This document shows, in pieces, positions 51,849 to 61,158 of a DNA stretch of 64,000 nucleotides. The notes beneath the pieces are model-generated. The model did not search any database, was not told the DNA's origin, and worked only from the letters and a program-made list of their open reading frames with translations. The number at the start of each line of letters is the position of its first letter. Within the stretch, counting starts at the first letter, position 1. The stretch is from Dyadobacter chenwenxiniae (GTDB lineage: Bacteria > Bacteroidota > Bacteroidia > Cytophagales > Spirosomataceae), in assembly GCF_022869785.1 (NCBI RefSeq), contig NZ_CP094997.1, positions 6,009,001 through 6,073,000 of the forward strand, in the 5' to 3' direction. The position numbers and the translations under genes were made by a program.

Positions 51849-53244
51849 ATTTAGGGGCAGCAGCATGAGTTTGGATGCTCTTAGCATAAAAAAAGAGGCA
51901 TAGCAGCAACATGGGAGCCAAGCAATTAATGGTCACACTTCTGGCCGGCAGGATCACGAAAACACTGCCTACAGTATGGTTAAATGCGAGATAAAAGATG
52001 AGGCTAAGCGGCAATAGCGCATATTTTTGGTTACTGCGGCAAACTGACAAAGTCGAAATCAGCAGGAAAAAGAGTAAACTATACATGCAGATCAAGCCGA
52101 GAAGCCCGTTTTCAGCGAGTAATGTATAAAAAAGCGAATGTGCTTCACGGTAACCGGGACCAAGCATTTCAAAACTTCCCGTTCCGTGGCCTACCAAGGG
52201 TTTGGATAAAAACAAATTGTAGGCGATTTCATGGATTTCTGCTCGGCCGCTGGCCTGTTGTAATTTATCCAATACCGAATCGGTCGCCATGACACCACCG
52301 AAGCGCAGTGTCCAGAAATACGCCATATCCCAATCTTTGTAGTCGAAAATCAGGTCTGGGAAAACGTTTATGACTAATGTCAAAAGCGCTACCACCCACC
52401 AAAATCGCATTACATTTCCTATGAGAAACGTTGTTATAAGCATATAGGGCATAACCAGCAGCACAGCGCCGCGAGAAAATGAGAAGATGACGACGCCGGA
52501 TAAAATGCTGTAGAGAACAAGTCTGATCAAACTGTTTAATGCGTGTCGTTCGGCGAAAAGCAAGACGAATGGCCAGAGAAGAATAAAATAGGCCATTGTT
52601 ACATTTGTGTCCGTAATGTTCCTCGTAGCCAGCAAGTTATCGGATCCCTTATAACCGGCCCCAACTATTACTAACCCAAATGTGCCGAGTCCGAGAATGA
52701 TATATAATGTGCATAAATACATTTCCAGATTTTCCCGGAAGTGTTTCGCTGTGTTCACCAAGTTCAGGTAAATGAAGTAGCAGGGCAGGGTCAACGAAAA
52801 AAAGAGAAGACCACCGAAAACAATGTTCTCTAAATTAGGTGAGATGAGTAAAAAGAATAACTGAGTGATTATCCAGAACGTCAGAAACAGCTTTTCTCCT
52901 TTGCTTAGGCATACAGGTTTTTGGATAAAAACATAAAGAAAGTAGGAATCCAAAATTAGAAAGGGGGCCAATCGCCAGAGTGAATTAGCGCCTGCCGGAA
53001 AAGAATATTTTTGAAACAAGTGCAGAAATTGTGTCAAAAAAGGAACTGCCAGGACGTGGAAAAGTTTGTGTCGGGAAGCAGCAAACAGGCTTATCACGAA
53101 GTATACATAACAAGCAAGGACCACGGCAGTCTGTAATTCGTCCTCGCCAAAGGTCAGCAGTTGGTCGAATAATTTTCCGAGAACGGAAACGACTACTAGT
53201 GCTGCCAATGCCTTTTTGAAGATCTCAAAGACTAATCCAACCAT
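51841..53244 (-). CDS. O-antigen ligase/polymerase-like membrane protein (Wzy-like)
   Basis: A 467-residue protein with about 12 predicted membrane helices and a large extracytoplasmic loop (about 310-370) that contains GTGSFEMLGPGYREAHSLFYTLLAENGLLG, the 'GxG...H..yl..l.e.G..g' segment of the O-antigen ligase/polymerase family. It would join sialic-acid-containing repeat units. Overlaps the GT upstream by 13 bp and the GT downstream by 8 bp, so translational coupling is expected. Confidence 0.87.
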   Translation of the reverse strand: MVGLVFEIFKKALAALVVVSVLGKLFDQLLTFGEDELQTAVVLACYVYFVISLFAASRHKLFHVLAVPFLTQFLHLFQKYSFPAGANSLWRLAPFLILDSYFLYVFIQKPVCLSKGEKLFLTFWIITQLFFLLISPNLENIVFGGLLFFSLTLPCYFIYLNLVNTAKHFRENLEMYLCTLYIILGLGTFGLVIVGAGYKGSDNLLATRNITDTNVTMAYFILLWPFVLLFAERHALNSLIRLVLYSILSGVVIFSFSRGAVLLVMPYMLITTFLIGNVMRFWWVVALLTLVINVFPDLIFDYKDWDMAYFWTLRFGGVMATDSVLDKLQQASGRAEIHEIAYNLFLSKPLVGHGTGSFEMLGPGYREAHSLFYTLLAENGLLGLICMYSLLFFLLISTLSVCRSNQKYALLPLSLIFYLAFNHTVGSVFVILPARSVTINCLAPMLLLCLFFYAKSIQTHAAAPKYE

Positions 53245-54647
53245 TCTGCGATAACATTTGCGGTGTAATCCACCGATTTAGCTTCTGTAAAATGAATGAA
53301 TGGTTTGATAGACGATAACTCGCTGTTTGCGCCCCGGTGGTCTAAATTGTTTTTCAATGCTATGAACAATTGCTCCTTACTCCTGACCAGTTCATCCAGT
53401 TGCAACGCATTCAAAGGAATCTGGTGATTGTAGTCATATAGCCTCGCAACGGATTTGTGATGAGGAAGCGGCATATTTCCGTCATAAGCAATGCTGATAA
53501 CACGCTTGCCACAAGCAGCCGCATCCAGCTTCATAGTTGAAGCAAACTGAATACAGACGTCGCAAATCCGAAGCGTTTCGGCAAGTGAATCGAGAAAATT
53601 CAGCTCCGGAAACCACGTGTAAAATCGGTCTTTACCAGCTTTTGGTAAATTTTTCGGGTGCCAAATTGTAACCGATTTCTTATCGGTTAATTGATTGTAA
53701 GCATTGAAAGGGTCGGCCGGGTGGCATCTTACAACCACGTGTACATTGCCTTCAACTTCTGCGAAGTGCAATACGTCCAAAATGATTTCAAGCTGATTGG
53801 GAAAGTGACGAAGTGCGCTCGTAGCAATCAAAATCACGCGATTGCCTGGTAAAATATCCAAACCTTTCCTGGTTTCGGCATTTTGATATTCAGCACGGTC
53901 TTGAAAATAGCAGTCAAACCGCGGGATTCCGGTAGCGATGACCTTGGGCCCTGCAATGTTGAAAATGGAATAAAATTGCAGAAACTCATTTTTCATGAAA
54001 TTATTCCAAACCAATGTATAGTCATGATCCGCGTTAATGACCCCTTTGGAGGTCATATTGTCCCAGCTGATAATTATAGCCAGGCTTTTCATACGGTTCT
54101 TCCTGCAAAAATTGACAATCCGATTCTCCCGCGGATCCAGCGGTGAAGAGGAAATGACACCTTCGAAATGGTAGGGAAGGAGGGTTTTGAGTTTGATGGA
54201 AAAAGAAGTGAGGAAGATAATGAGGCGTCTTATAGCCTTTAACATTATTTTGGCAGCGTTCTTATGACTGATGAGCCAAAGCAAGTTCTTCACCCAGAAC
54301 TGTGTCCATTTTCCTTTACGCTGATATTTAATTTGCTGCGTAACAATGTCAAAGTGCTCTGCAAAAAGTATCTTTTCAAATCTGCGCAAATAAGTAATCC
54401 AGGTGGGTTCACGTGGAAGATCCAAATCTATAAGCTTCAAATCGAGATCAAAATGACTGTTGACTTGCAAGAGTTGTTCTGACCGGATCATTGTTGATAA
54501 TAAATGCACATCGTATTCTGATGCCAACTTTTTTGCTAAACCACTGTGAATGATGTTGATACAGGCAAAGCTGTTTGTGATTAGGATCAGGATGTGCTTT
54601 TTTGTTCCCTGTTGTGCATTTCGATATGCAATTCGGCCAGCTTCCAT
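53232..54647 (-). CDS. Surface-polysaccharide glycosyltransferase-like protein
   Basis: A 471-residue protein with a Rossmann-like start (KKHILILITNSFACINIIHSGLAKKLASEYDVHLLS) and a second domain (NRVILIATSALRHFPNQLEIILDVLHFA, VVVRCHPADPFNAYNQL, LAETLRICDVCIQFASTMKLDAAACGKRVISIAYDG). The 'H(P)...D...S....EAa..g.pvi' ordering is like GT-B capsule or CDP-glycerol-type transferases. Start ATG 54647 lies 61 bp inside neuA; no later Met precedes the conserved part. It probably transfers the nonulosonic acid or the next sugar (inference from the operon). Confidence 0.75.
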   Translation of the reverse strand: MEAGRIAYRNAQQGTKKHILILITNSFACINIIHSGLAKKLASEYDVHLLSTMIRSEQLLQVNSHFDLDLKLIDLDLPREPTWITYLRRFEKILFAEHFDIVTQQIKYQRKGKWTQFWVKNLLWLISHKNAAKIMLKAIRRLIIFLTSFSIKLKTLLPYHFEGVISSSPLDPRENRIVNFCRKNRMKSLAIIISWDNMTSKGVINADHDYTLVWNNFMKNEFLQFYSIFNIAGPKVIATGIPRFDCYFQDRAEYQNAETRKGLDILPGNRVILIATSALRHFPNQLEIILDVLHFAEVEGNVHVVVRCHPADPFNAYNQLTDKKSVTIWHPKNLPKAGKDRFYTWFPELNFLDSLAETLRICDVCIQFASTMKLDAAACGKRVISIAYDGNMPLPHHKSVARLYDYNHQIPLNALQLDELVRSKEQLFIALKNNLDHRGANSELSSIKPFIHFTEAKSVDYTANVIAEWLD

Positions 54648-55312
54648 TCTTGTAGTGTGTTAATGTTAAGATCTATCTCATTTTTAGCCTGGTATCCGAT
54701 ACACCTTCCGCCCAGTAAACGGTTCCGACTGAGCAATGCGGTTTTGAGCAGATAAATATTACCGTCGCGGTAATGCGAATCGGGCAAATCCTGCCTGCGC
54801 GAGGGCATAGCAACGTCGGATATGAACCGCGCAAGTTGACCATTCGACAAGTGAAAAGCCCAGAGCGGATTGTATTTGTCCGGCGTCTTCTGAATTGTGG
54901 TTAAACTGTCAGCATCCATTTTCAGCATGTGCCTAATGGCATCGTCAATCAGATTGGGACTTCGGAAAGGTGAAGTGGGCTGCAAAAGACATACATATTC
55001 GAACTCTATTTGGCGCTCCTTATAAAACTTCATGACGTGCTTCATTACTTCAATGGACGGCGTGTCATCGCAGGAAATCGCAGCTGGCCTTATAAACGGA
55101 GCTTCAATCCGTTCCCAAGTCTTTGCAAAAGCAACAGTTTCTTCGCAGTCGCTCGACACCACAATCGTTGTCAGAAGTTCTGATTGCAAGGCAGATTCGA
55201 TTGTATATTGGATGAGCGGCTTGCCTCCAAGTAATTTCATATTTTTCCCCGGAACTTCCTTCGAACCTTTTCGCGCCGGAATGACCGCCAGGATTGTCTT
55301 GTTTGTTTCCAT
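54587..55312 (-). CDS. neuA: CMP-sialic acid synthetase (acylneuraminate cytidylyltransferase)
   Basis: A 241-residue enzyme that makes CMP-nonulosonic acid from CTP. The signature is ILAVIPARKGSKEVPGKNMK (IPARxGSKxxPGKN), with VVSSDCEETVAFAKTW, CLLQPTSPFRSPNLIDDAI (LQPTSPLR) and NEIDLNINTLQEWKLAE (IDxxxD-like). Its ATG shares one base with the neuC stop (TAATG), indicating coupling. It supplies the activated sugar for the two transferases downstream. Confidence 0.93.
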   Translation of the reverse strand: METNKTILAVIPARKGSKEVPGKNMKLLGGKPLIQYTIESALQSELLTTIVVSSDCEETVAFAKTWERIEAPFIRPAAISCDDTPSIEVMKHVMKFYKERQIEFEYVCLLQPTSPFRSPNLIDDAIRHMLKMDADSLTTIQKTPDKYNPLWAFHLSNGQLARFISDVAMPSRRQDLPDSHYRDGNIYLLKTALLSRNRLLGGRCIGYQAKNEIDLNINTLQEWKLAELHIEMHNREQKSTS

Positions 55313-56451
55313 TAGTAAGTGATTTGTTTATTGACACTTAACTTCATTCTCGCCAGCAAATCAGCGATTTGAATACCAGCATTGCCGTCTCCATATAAAA
55401 ACGAACTTTCATAGGGTCCATGATTAAGCTGGCTTTCGACGGCATCTATAATTGCATCTGGGTCAAAATCTATATCCAATACATTATAGGACCTTTCACG
55501 GCCATCTTGCCGGCTGCCGATGTTCACAACCGGTATGCCGAGCAAAGACGCTTCTCTGATGCCCGTGCTTGAATTGCCTACCAGACATGCACAATGTTTA
55601 ATGAGCCTTAGGAATGCCTCCGGGTAGAGGTTTCGCAGAAAATGGATTTTCGGATTTTTGCTTTTTTCACTATATCGCTGAATCTCTTTAAATATCTGTG
55701 CGGCTCCGTAATCCGCGTTGGGCGTAAACCAAAAGGTGGGAACATTTAAAGCTTCAATTGCGCTCAGCAGGCTGCAAAATTGATTTTTTGTAAAACCATT
55801 TTCTGTGGTGACAGGATGTTGCATGACCACCAGATATTGGCTTGCAGGCAAGATAGATCGGCAACTTTCATAATCGAAATGCATGGATGTATTGTTTTTA
55901 ACCTGAATCGCCAAGTCAATGGACGGACATCCTGTATGCCATATCGTTTCAGGTGTTTCTCCCATGGAAATCAATCGGTTACGGGCAGCCGCGGTGGCAA
56001 CGAAATGAACGTCTGCCAACTTTGAAACAGCGTGTCGTACTTTCTCGTCGATATTTCCAGTCACTTCGCCGCCTTGCACATGGGCCAGCGGAATGTTCAT
56101 GAAAGAAGCTGCAATAGCGGCCGACATGGTTTCATATCGGTCGGCAATGGTTACCACAATGTCAGGACGGATATTTTCAAAAACCGAAGCCAGTTCAATG
56201 ATGCCGAGGCCAGTCGTTTTCGCAGCCGTCGTCGGATTTTCATTTTCCAGCAGGTTCGAAACCTTAATGATCTGACGAAAACCGTCCTGGCGGATTAACT
56301 TAGGCAATCAGCCAAACTTTTCCAGCAGGCTGCTTCCCGTAACCACAAGTTGTAAGTGCAGAGTGGGGTGCGCTTTGATAGCGACAAGCAACGTTTTAAT
56401 TCTACTGTAACTGGCTCTGGCAGTGATGACTACACAAATTTTCCTTTTCAT
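55312..56451 (-). pseudogene. neuC: UDP-GlcNAc 2-epimerase, hydrolysing (NeuC), with an in-frame TGA at codon 48
   Basis: From ATG 56451 (overlapping the neuB stop as ATGA) the frame reads MKRKICVVITARASYSRIKT and on to GSSLLEKFG, then TGA (56310-56308), and continues in the same frame with LPKLIRQDGF for 331 more residues. The full reading is 379 codons, the usual NeuC length, and the downstream part has PDIVVTIADRYETMSAAIAAS, PLAHVQGGEVTGNIDEKVRHAVSKLAD and HCACLVGNSSTGIREASLLGIPVVNIGSRQDGRERSYNV. A CGA-to-TGA change is the simplest explanation. Restart at the following TTG would lack the N-terminal nucleotide-binding strand. The gene is damaged unless the base is an error. Confidence 0.85.
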
Positions 56452-57452
56452 AGCAGATCACTGAAATTGAGGAATGACCATTTTGTAAGATCGTGCTTCA
56501 ATTGCCTGCCTACAATCGTTTCAAAATGTGTGGGAGGGATGCCATATCCCGCAGGCTTCTTCGCTTCCAGGTCGGGCAGCGCTAAAATGTGCCCTTTTTC
56601 CAGATTGTTATTAACTGCCAGAGATTTGCCGAAAAGCGTTTTCAATGTTCCATATTCAGAACAATTGGACTTATCGACAGGAAATTTCAAAGCAGTTTCT
56701 ATTTGCCTTACTCCCTTAACCAACTGTTTTACCTGATCAATGTTGATCGATGAAGTTGAATCCGGCCCAAACATTCTCTGATCAAATGTCACATGAAATT
56801 CAAGAATTTGAGCGCCGCTGGCTGCGGCCGCGAGGCTGGCAAAAATGTCTCCCGAATGATCCGAGAAGCCTATCGGGATTGAGTAACGGTTTTTTAATAC
56901 AGAAATCACATTCAATCCCCATTGATGCGGACCTGTGGGATACGACGAAGTGCATTGCAGGAGGGAAGTTTTGCATTTGTTTTTTAGCACAGCCATTGCG
57001 TCGTCGAGTTCACAAAGCGAGCTCATACCCGAAGACAGAATGATCCTGTCAGCAACTTTTGCGGCAGCAGACAGGAGTAGAAGATTGTTCATTTCCCCTG
57101 ACCCGATTTTAATTGTGCTAACACCAATTCTCTCGATTAATCCGACAGCGCTGATCGAGAATGGACTGGCTATAAAGTCAAGCTTTTTCATTTCGCAATT
57201 TGCTTTCAAGCCAATCCATTCTTCGTTGGAAAATTCCATTCTTTTCCAATAATCCATTCTGGAAGAATCTTCATAGGAGAATGTTGTTCGAAATGGTTCG
57301 TAAATGCTGCTCTCCGCCTCTGCGATGTGGACCTGGAATTTGATAGCATTCACGCCACTCGAGGCGAGCGCATCAATATAGGAGTGCGCCAGCCCCAGGC
57401 TGCCTTCATGCGCCTGTCCAATTTCCGCGATCATGTAAATTTCTCCATTCAT
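56448..57452 (-). CDS. neuB: N-acetylneuraminate (nonulosonic acid) synthase
   Basis: A 334-residue PEP-dependent aldolase. The barrel has MIAEIGQAHEGSLGLAHSYIDALASSGVNAIKFQVHIAE, IKIGSGEMNNLLLLSAAA, GFSDHSGDIFASLAAAASGAQILEFHVTFD (metal His) and PDSTSSINIDQVKQLVKGVR. The C-terminal SAF domain has SLAVNNNLEKGHILALPDLEAKKPAGYGIPP. It condenses ManNAc (or a related 6-deoxy sugar) with PEP. Whether the product is neuraminic, legionaminic or pseudaminic acid cannot be read directly. It begins 18 bp after the wzc-like stop. Confidence 0.93.
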   Translation of the reverse strand: MNGEIYMIAEIGQAHEGSLGLAHSYIDALASSGVNAIKFQVHIAEAESSIYEPFRTTFSYEDSSRMDYWKRMEFSNEEWIGLKANCEMKKLDFIASPFSISAVGLIERIGVSTIKIGSGEMNNLLLLSAAAKVADRIILSSGMSSLCELDDAMAVLKNKCKTSLLQCTSSYPTGPHQWGLNVISVLKNRYSIPIGFSDHSGDIFASLAAAASGAQILEFHVTFDQRMFGPDSTSSINIDQVKQLVKGVRQIETALKFPVDKSNCSEYGTLKTLFGKSLAVNNNLEKGHILALPDLEAKKPAGYGIPPTHFETIVGRQLKHDLTKWSFLNFSDLL

Positions 57453-57470
57453 AGTGTGGTCATATTTGTG

Positions 57471-59807
57471 TTAAGATTTAAAAAGGTTTCGTTTCAAATC
57501 AGTAAAAAAATAGGGCTTTTTAGATGCGTAGTAACCGTAGCCATAGTTATATCCGGGAGTTTCCCGAATGTCGTTCAGGATCAGGTGCAAACCTCGCAAC
57601 TGATTCTGGTTCTGGATTTCCCTGATAATACCCAGCTGATTTTTATACGTAAGCCCTTGGCGGACAATGTATAATGACAAATTTGCAATGTGGCTTAGTA
57701 AGCGGGCATCTGTAACCAGCCCAATGGGAGGGGTGTCCAGAATGATGAAGTCATATTTTACTTTTAATGTCTGGATTACTTCGTTCACCTTAGGCAACGC
57801 GAGCAATTCCGATGGATTGGGTGGGATGTGACCTGCGGTAATCACGTCAAAGGTGTTATTTGAAAGAGCTTTCTGCGTGAAAGCTTGCAAATCCCGGTCG
57901 GATGAAAGCCAATTTGTAAAGCCCTCTTCTTGTAAGGCGAGCTCTTTTGCCATTCGGGGCCTCCTGAGATCCAATTCCAGTAGCAGCACGCTTTTGCCGG
58001 TAAGTGCCAATGAACCGCACAGGTTAACCGCTATAAATGATTTCCCTTCACCGCTCATACTGGAAGTCAAGAGGATAACCTGGTTTTGCTTTGCTATGCC
58101 TAAAAACTGAATGTTGGTTCTCAAAACACGGAATTGCTCGGCAACCTGACTTTGAGCATTAAAAAGGATGCTTTTCTCCGGACCATGTTCATGACTTATT
58201 TCTGCCAGAACATTGAGATTAAGCTGTGTGGTAATGTCGGATATATCCGTAATTCTGGTATTGAGAATGTTTTTTAAATGGACAACGGCTAGCGGAAAAG
58301 CTATACCTATAAACCCTGACATTAGAATGACCAGTTGCCTGTTCGGTTTGACCGGATTTGCACCTGATTTGGGTTTGTCGATAATTCGCGCGTTGGCGAG
58401 CGTGGAGGATTTAGAAATGGAGGTCTCAACGCGCTTTTTTAAGAGTAAAATATATAATTCCTGTTTGATTTGCTGCTGCCGTTTCACCTCGAGAAGCTTC
58501 CGTTCAGTGGCGGGAATTTGATCCAGCTTCCGACTGACTTTAGCTTTATAATTAGCGATGGACGTCAAGCCGACCTGTAAGTCATTGTGTTGAGAGATAA
58601 TGTTTGCAATCAGATCTTTGCGGAGATGGTCTAGCTGAGCGTGCTGGGATCTGATGTCTGGGTGGGATTTATTGATCGTTATCAGACCTTTTGTTACTGC
58701 CAACTGCAACTCGTTATACTTTTCAATAAGGGGAAGAAAGCCGGGGTCCTGTACAAAAAGTTGCGCTGGGACAATGTGTTTTGGGTTTGTGCGCAGGAAG
58801 TGAAGTAATGCATTTACAATTTGCGATTGAACATTGTACTTATTTTCCTCCCTTTGATAGTCACCGGATTGAGTCAGTAACTGGCGGATGTCTTCGCTAA
58901 AATCAGTAATGTGGTGTGAGGTTTGAAATATTTCGATGGCCCGCTCGCTGTCAGCGAGTTCAATGGAAACCTCGTGTAAATTTTTATTAATAAAAGCCAG
59001 CGTGCTGTCTGCAATCCTATTTTTCTCCTCAATACTCGTTTTGAAATAATTAATCAAAAGCCTTTCCAAAATTGCTTCTCCTTTTTTAGGAAGCATCTCA
59101 TTAAGGGAAAGATTCACAGTGCTGACCAGCTTATTGGTCGGAGAGACGGTTAGCGCTTTTCTATATTGGTCTACAAGCTGCTCCTGATCCTGAATCTCAA
59201 TAGCATATTGATCGTCAGGATTGAATATGTTCGATGTCCGTTCAAGCGTGACTTGGCCATCCGGAATTGTTATTGCGGTTCCAAAAGTCCCTTTATAAGT
59301 TTGAGCAGTGTAATGAAGCTCGAAGTGATTCTTCTTTCCAATGGTCAGAAAATAGGTTGCTGATTTAGCATTTCTGGAATTTGTCGGATGTATTAATGTT
59401 AGTTTGAACGGAGATTTGTCATACAATTCGGTCGTCTTCAAGCGGCCGGTTGAGAAATAGCGGACATTCAATTGCAGATCTTCCACTACACTTTCCATCA
59501 GCGTGCGGCTTTTCAAAATTTCGACTTCATTGTCAACGCTACTTTTCACTGACGACAGTCCCATACTTTCCAGAAAAGCGGTGTCGCCAAATTCGGAGCC
59601 TTTTGCATCATCACGTACAAGAATGGACGCGGTTATCAAATACTGCGGAGTGATATAGCGGAGATAAATGAAGGCGATTGCAAGGCTAAGCACCAAAGAA
59701 AATGCAATCCATCGCCAGTGGTTCCGCGCGCTGTGCAGCAGAAGCATGGCATTCCTGAGGTTATCAGAATTGCTATTTGTATCAATATCCAACCTATTTA
59801 CCTGCAT
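57471..59807 (-). CDS. Polysaccharide co-polymerase / tyrosine autokinase (Wzc-like)
   Basis: A 778-residue fused Wzz-plus-BY-kinase protein. Wzz part: first helix (WIAFSLVLSLAIAFIYL, about 34-50), a long periplasmic coiled-coil region (about 270-480) and second helix (QLVILMSGFIGIAFPLAVVHL, about 494-514). Kinase part: LLTSSMSGEGKSFIAVNLCG (Walker A), LLLELDLRRPRMAKEL (Walker A') and YDFIILDTPPIG (Walker B). The tail has a Tyr cluster GYNYGYGYYASKKPYFFTDL for autophosphorylation. It controls the chain length and export of the polysaccharide made by the genes downstream. No Wza-type export protein is present in the window. Confidence 0.93.
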   Translation of the reverse strand: MQVNRLDIDTNSNSDNLRNAMLLLHSARNHWRWIAFSLVLSLAIAFIYLRYITPQYLITASILVRDDAKGSEFGDTAFLESMGLSSVKSSVDNEVEILKSRTLMESVVEDLQLNVRYFSTGRLKTTELYDKSPFKLTLIHPTNSRNAKSATYFLTIGKKNHFELHYTAQTYKGTFGTAITIPDGQVTLERTSNIFNPDDQYAIEIQDQEQLVDQYRKALTVSPTNKLVSTVNLSLNEMLPKKGEAILERLLINYFKTSIEEKNRIADSTLAFINKNLHEVSIELADSERAIEIFQTSHHITDFSEDIRQLLTQSGDYQREENKYNVQSQIVNALLHFLRTNPKHIVPAQLFVQDPGFLPLIEKYNELQLAVTKGLITINKSHPDIRSQHAQLDHLRKDLIANIISQHNDLQVGLTSIANYKAKVSRKLDQIPATERKLLEVKRQQQIKQELYILLLKKRVETSISKSSTLANARIIDKPKSGANPVKPNRQLVILMSGFIGIAFPLAVVHLKNILNTRITDISDITTQLNLNVLAEISHEHGPEKSILFNAQSQVAEQFRVLRTNIQFLGIAKQNQVILLTSSMSGEGKSFIAVNLCGSLALTGKSVLLLELDLRRPRMAKELALQEEGFTNWLSSDRDLQAFTQKALSNNTFDVITAGHIPPNPSELLALPKVNEVIQTLKVKYDFIILDTPPIGLVTDARLLSHIANLSLYIVRQGLTYKNQLGIIREIQNQNQLRGLHLILNDIRETPGYNYGYGYYASKKPYFFTDLKRNLFKS

Positions 59808-59892
59808 GCGTCTGGTGATTTTTAGTTTAGACGCAGACCTTTCAAACAGGTCACAGGAAATCTCAAAAATTTTTGAAAAAAAATGAAATAAA

Positions 59893-59931
59893 AAATCCCT
59901 GACTTGCTATGTGTAAGCAAATCAGGGATTT
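59893..59931 (-). terminator. Rho-independent terminator after glf
   Basis: A 10-bp perfect inverted repeat (AAATCCCTGA 59893-59902 with TCAGGGATTT 59922-59931), extended by inner TTGC/GCAA, then a U-tract on the minus strand from the A-run at 59890-59895. It separates glf from the wzc-led operon. Confidence 0.8.
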
Positions 59932-59950
59932 AGTAATAAAAATTATTTTG

Positions 59951-61054
59951 TTAATTGAAATGCACTTTTACTTTTTTCAGTGCAGATCCTACAACCTGGT
60001 GCATGTCATAATAACGATATTCAGCCAGGCGACCTCCGAATATAACATTGGCTTCCTGCGCTGCCAAATCTTTGTACTGGTTAAAAATGGCAGAGTTCTT
60101 ATCGTCATTTACAGGATAGTATGGCTCTGAGCCTTTTTCCCATTCCTGGGGATATTCGTGGGTGATTACCGTTTTAGGCTGTGTTCCAAATTCAAAATGC
60201 TTGTGCTCAATGATCCTGGTAAAAGGGGTTTCGCCGTCGGTATAATTTACAACTGCATTGCCCTGATAGTTTTCCTGATCCAGCAACTGATTTTCGAAAC
60301 GCAAGCTTCTGTATTCGAGCTGTCCAAACTGAAAACCGAAATATTCGTCAATAGGACCCGTATACACCACTGTTTCGGCAAGCGCACTCAGCTCCTCACG
60401 ATCTTTGAAAAAATCAACGCCGGTCCTCACTTCAATGTCCTTCAGAAGTCCTTCTGTCAATTTATTATAACCGCCGATTGGAATTCCCTGGTAACGGTCG
60501 TTGAAATAATTGTTGTCGAAGGTAAACCTTACCGGCAGTCGTTTGATAATGAATGCCGGCAGTTCGGTTGCTTTCCGGCCCCATTGCTTCTCAGTGTATG
60601 CCTTTATGAGCTTGTAATAAATGTCTGTCCCTACTAATGAGATGGCCTGTTCTTCCAGGTTTTGAGGGTCTTTGATCCCAGCTTCCTCCACTTGTTGCCT
60701 GATCTTTTCCTTCGCTTCTTCTGGCGTTTTTACTTTCCAAAGCTGGTAAAAGGTGTTCATATTGAACGGAAGATTGTACAATTCGCCATTGAAATTGGCA
60801 ACCGGAGAATTGGTATATCTGTTGAACTCAACAAATGAATTCACATAATCCCAAATGTCTTTATCATTCGTATGAAAAATGTGTGCGCCGTACTTATGAA
60901 CATTAATTCCTTCGACATTCTCACAAAAAATATTTCCCCCCGTGTGATCCCTGCGATCAATGACTAAGCATTTCTTTCCTCTTTTTGTTGCCTCATGTGC
61001 AAAAACCGAACCCCATAATCCTGCACCAACTATCAAATAATCGTATTGTTTCAT
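59951..61054 (-). CDS. glf: UDP-galactopyranose mutase
   Basis: A 367-residue flavoenzyme that isomerises UDP-galactopyranose to UDP-galactofuranose. FAD motif YLIVGAGLWGSVFAHEATKRG, the VDRRDHTGGNIFCENVEGINVHKYGAHIFHTND segment (HxYGAHIFHT) and ELYNLPFNMNTFYQLW are diagnostic, as are TEKQWGRKATELPAFIIKRLPVRFTFDNNYF and AEYRYYDMHQVVGSAL. It has its own terminator. Galactofuranose is often part of surface polysaccharides; the sialic acid operon follows on the same strand, but it is not known whether both feed one polymer. Confidence 0.96.
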   Translation of the reverse strand: MKQYDYLIVGAGLWGSVFAHEATKRGKKCLVIDRRDHTGGNIFCENVEGINVHKYGAHIFHTNDKDIWDYVNSFVEFNRYTNSPVANFNGELYNLPFNMNTFYQLWKVKTPEEAKEKIRQQVEEAGIKDPQNLEEQAISLVGTDIYYKLIKAYTEKQWGRKATELPAFIIKRLPVRFTFDNNYFNDRYQGIPIGGYNKLTEGLLKDIEVRTGVDFFKDREELSALAETVVYTGPIDEYFGFQFGQLEYRSLRFENQLLDQENYQGNAVVNYTDGETPFTRIIEHKHFEFGTQPKTVITHEYPQEWEKGSEPYYPVNDDKNSAIFNQYKDLAAQEANVIFGGRLAEYRYYDMHQVVGSALKKVKVHFN

Positions 61055-61103
61055 TTTGAATTATACCCTGTTACAGTTGAGATTGACTTTTTATGGTTTT
61101 GTG

Positions 61104-61140
61104 AAAAGAGAAAGGCTCCCATCGGGAGCCTTTCTCTTTT
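61104..61140 (-). terminator. Strong Rho-independent terminator after the OmpA-family gene
   Basis: A 17-bp perfect inverted repeat (61104-61120 with 61124-61140, core AGAAAGGCTCCC/GGGAGCCTTTCT) with a 3-nt loop, flanked by A/T runs on both sides so that it could work in both directions. Confidence 0.9.
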
Positions 61141-61158
61141 CAATATATTTCAAATCTT

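Noticed and set aside
53031..53219. Plus-strand frame opposite the wzy-like gene
   Set aside because: A shadow of the membrane-protein gene; the peptide is low in hydrophobic pattern and has no motif.
56308..56310. Selenocysteine at the neuC TGA
   Set aside because: The site is not catalytic in NeuC, no Cys is expected there, and no SECIS-like hairpin was recognised directly downstream.
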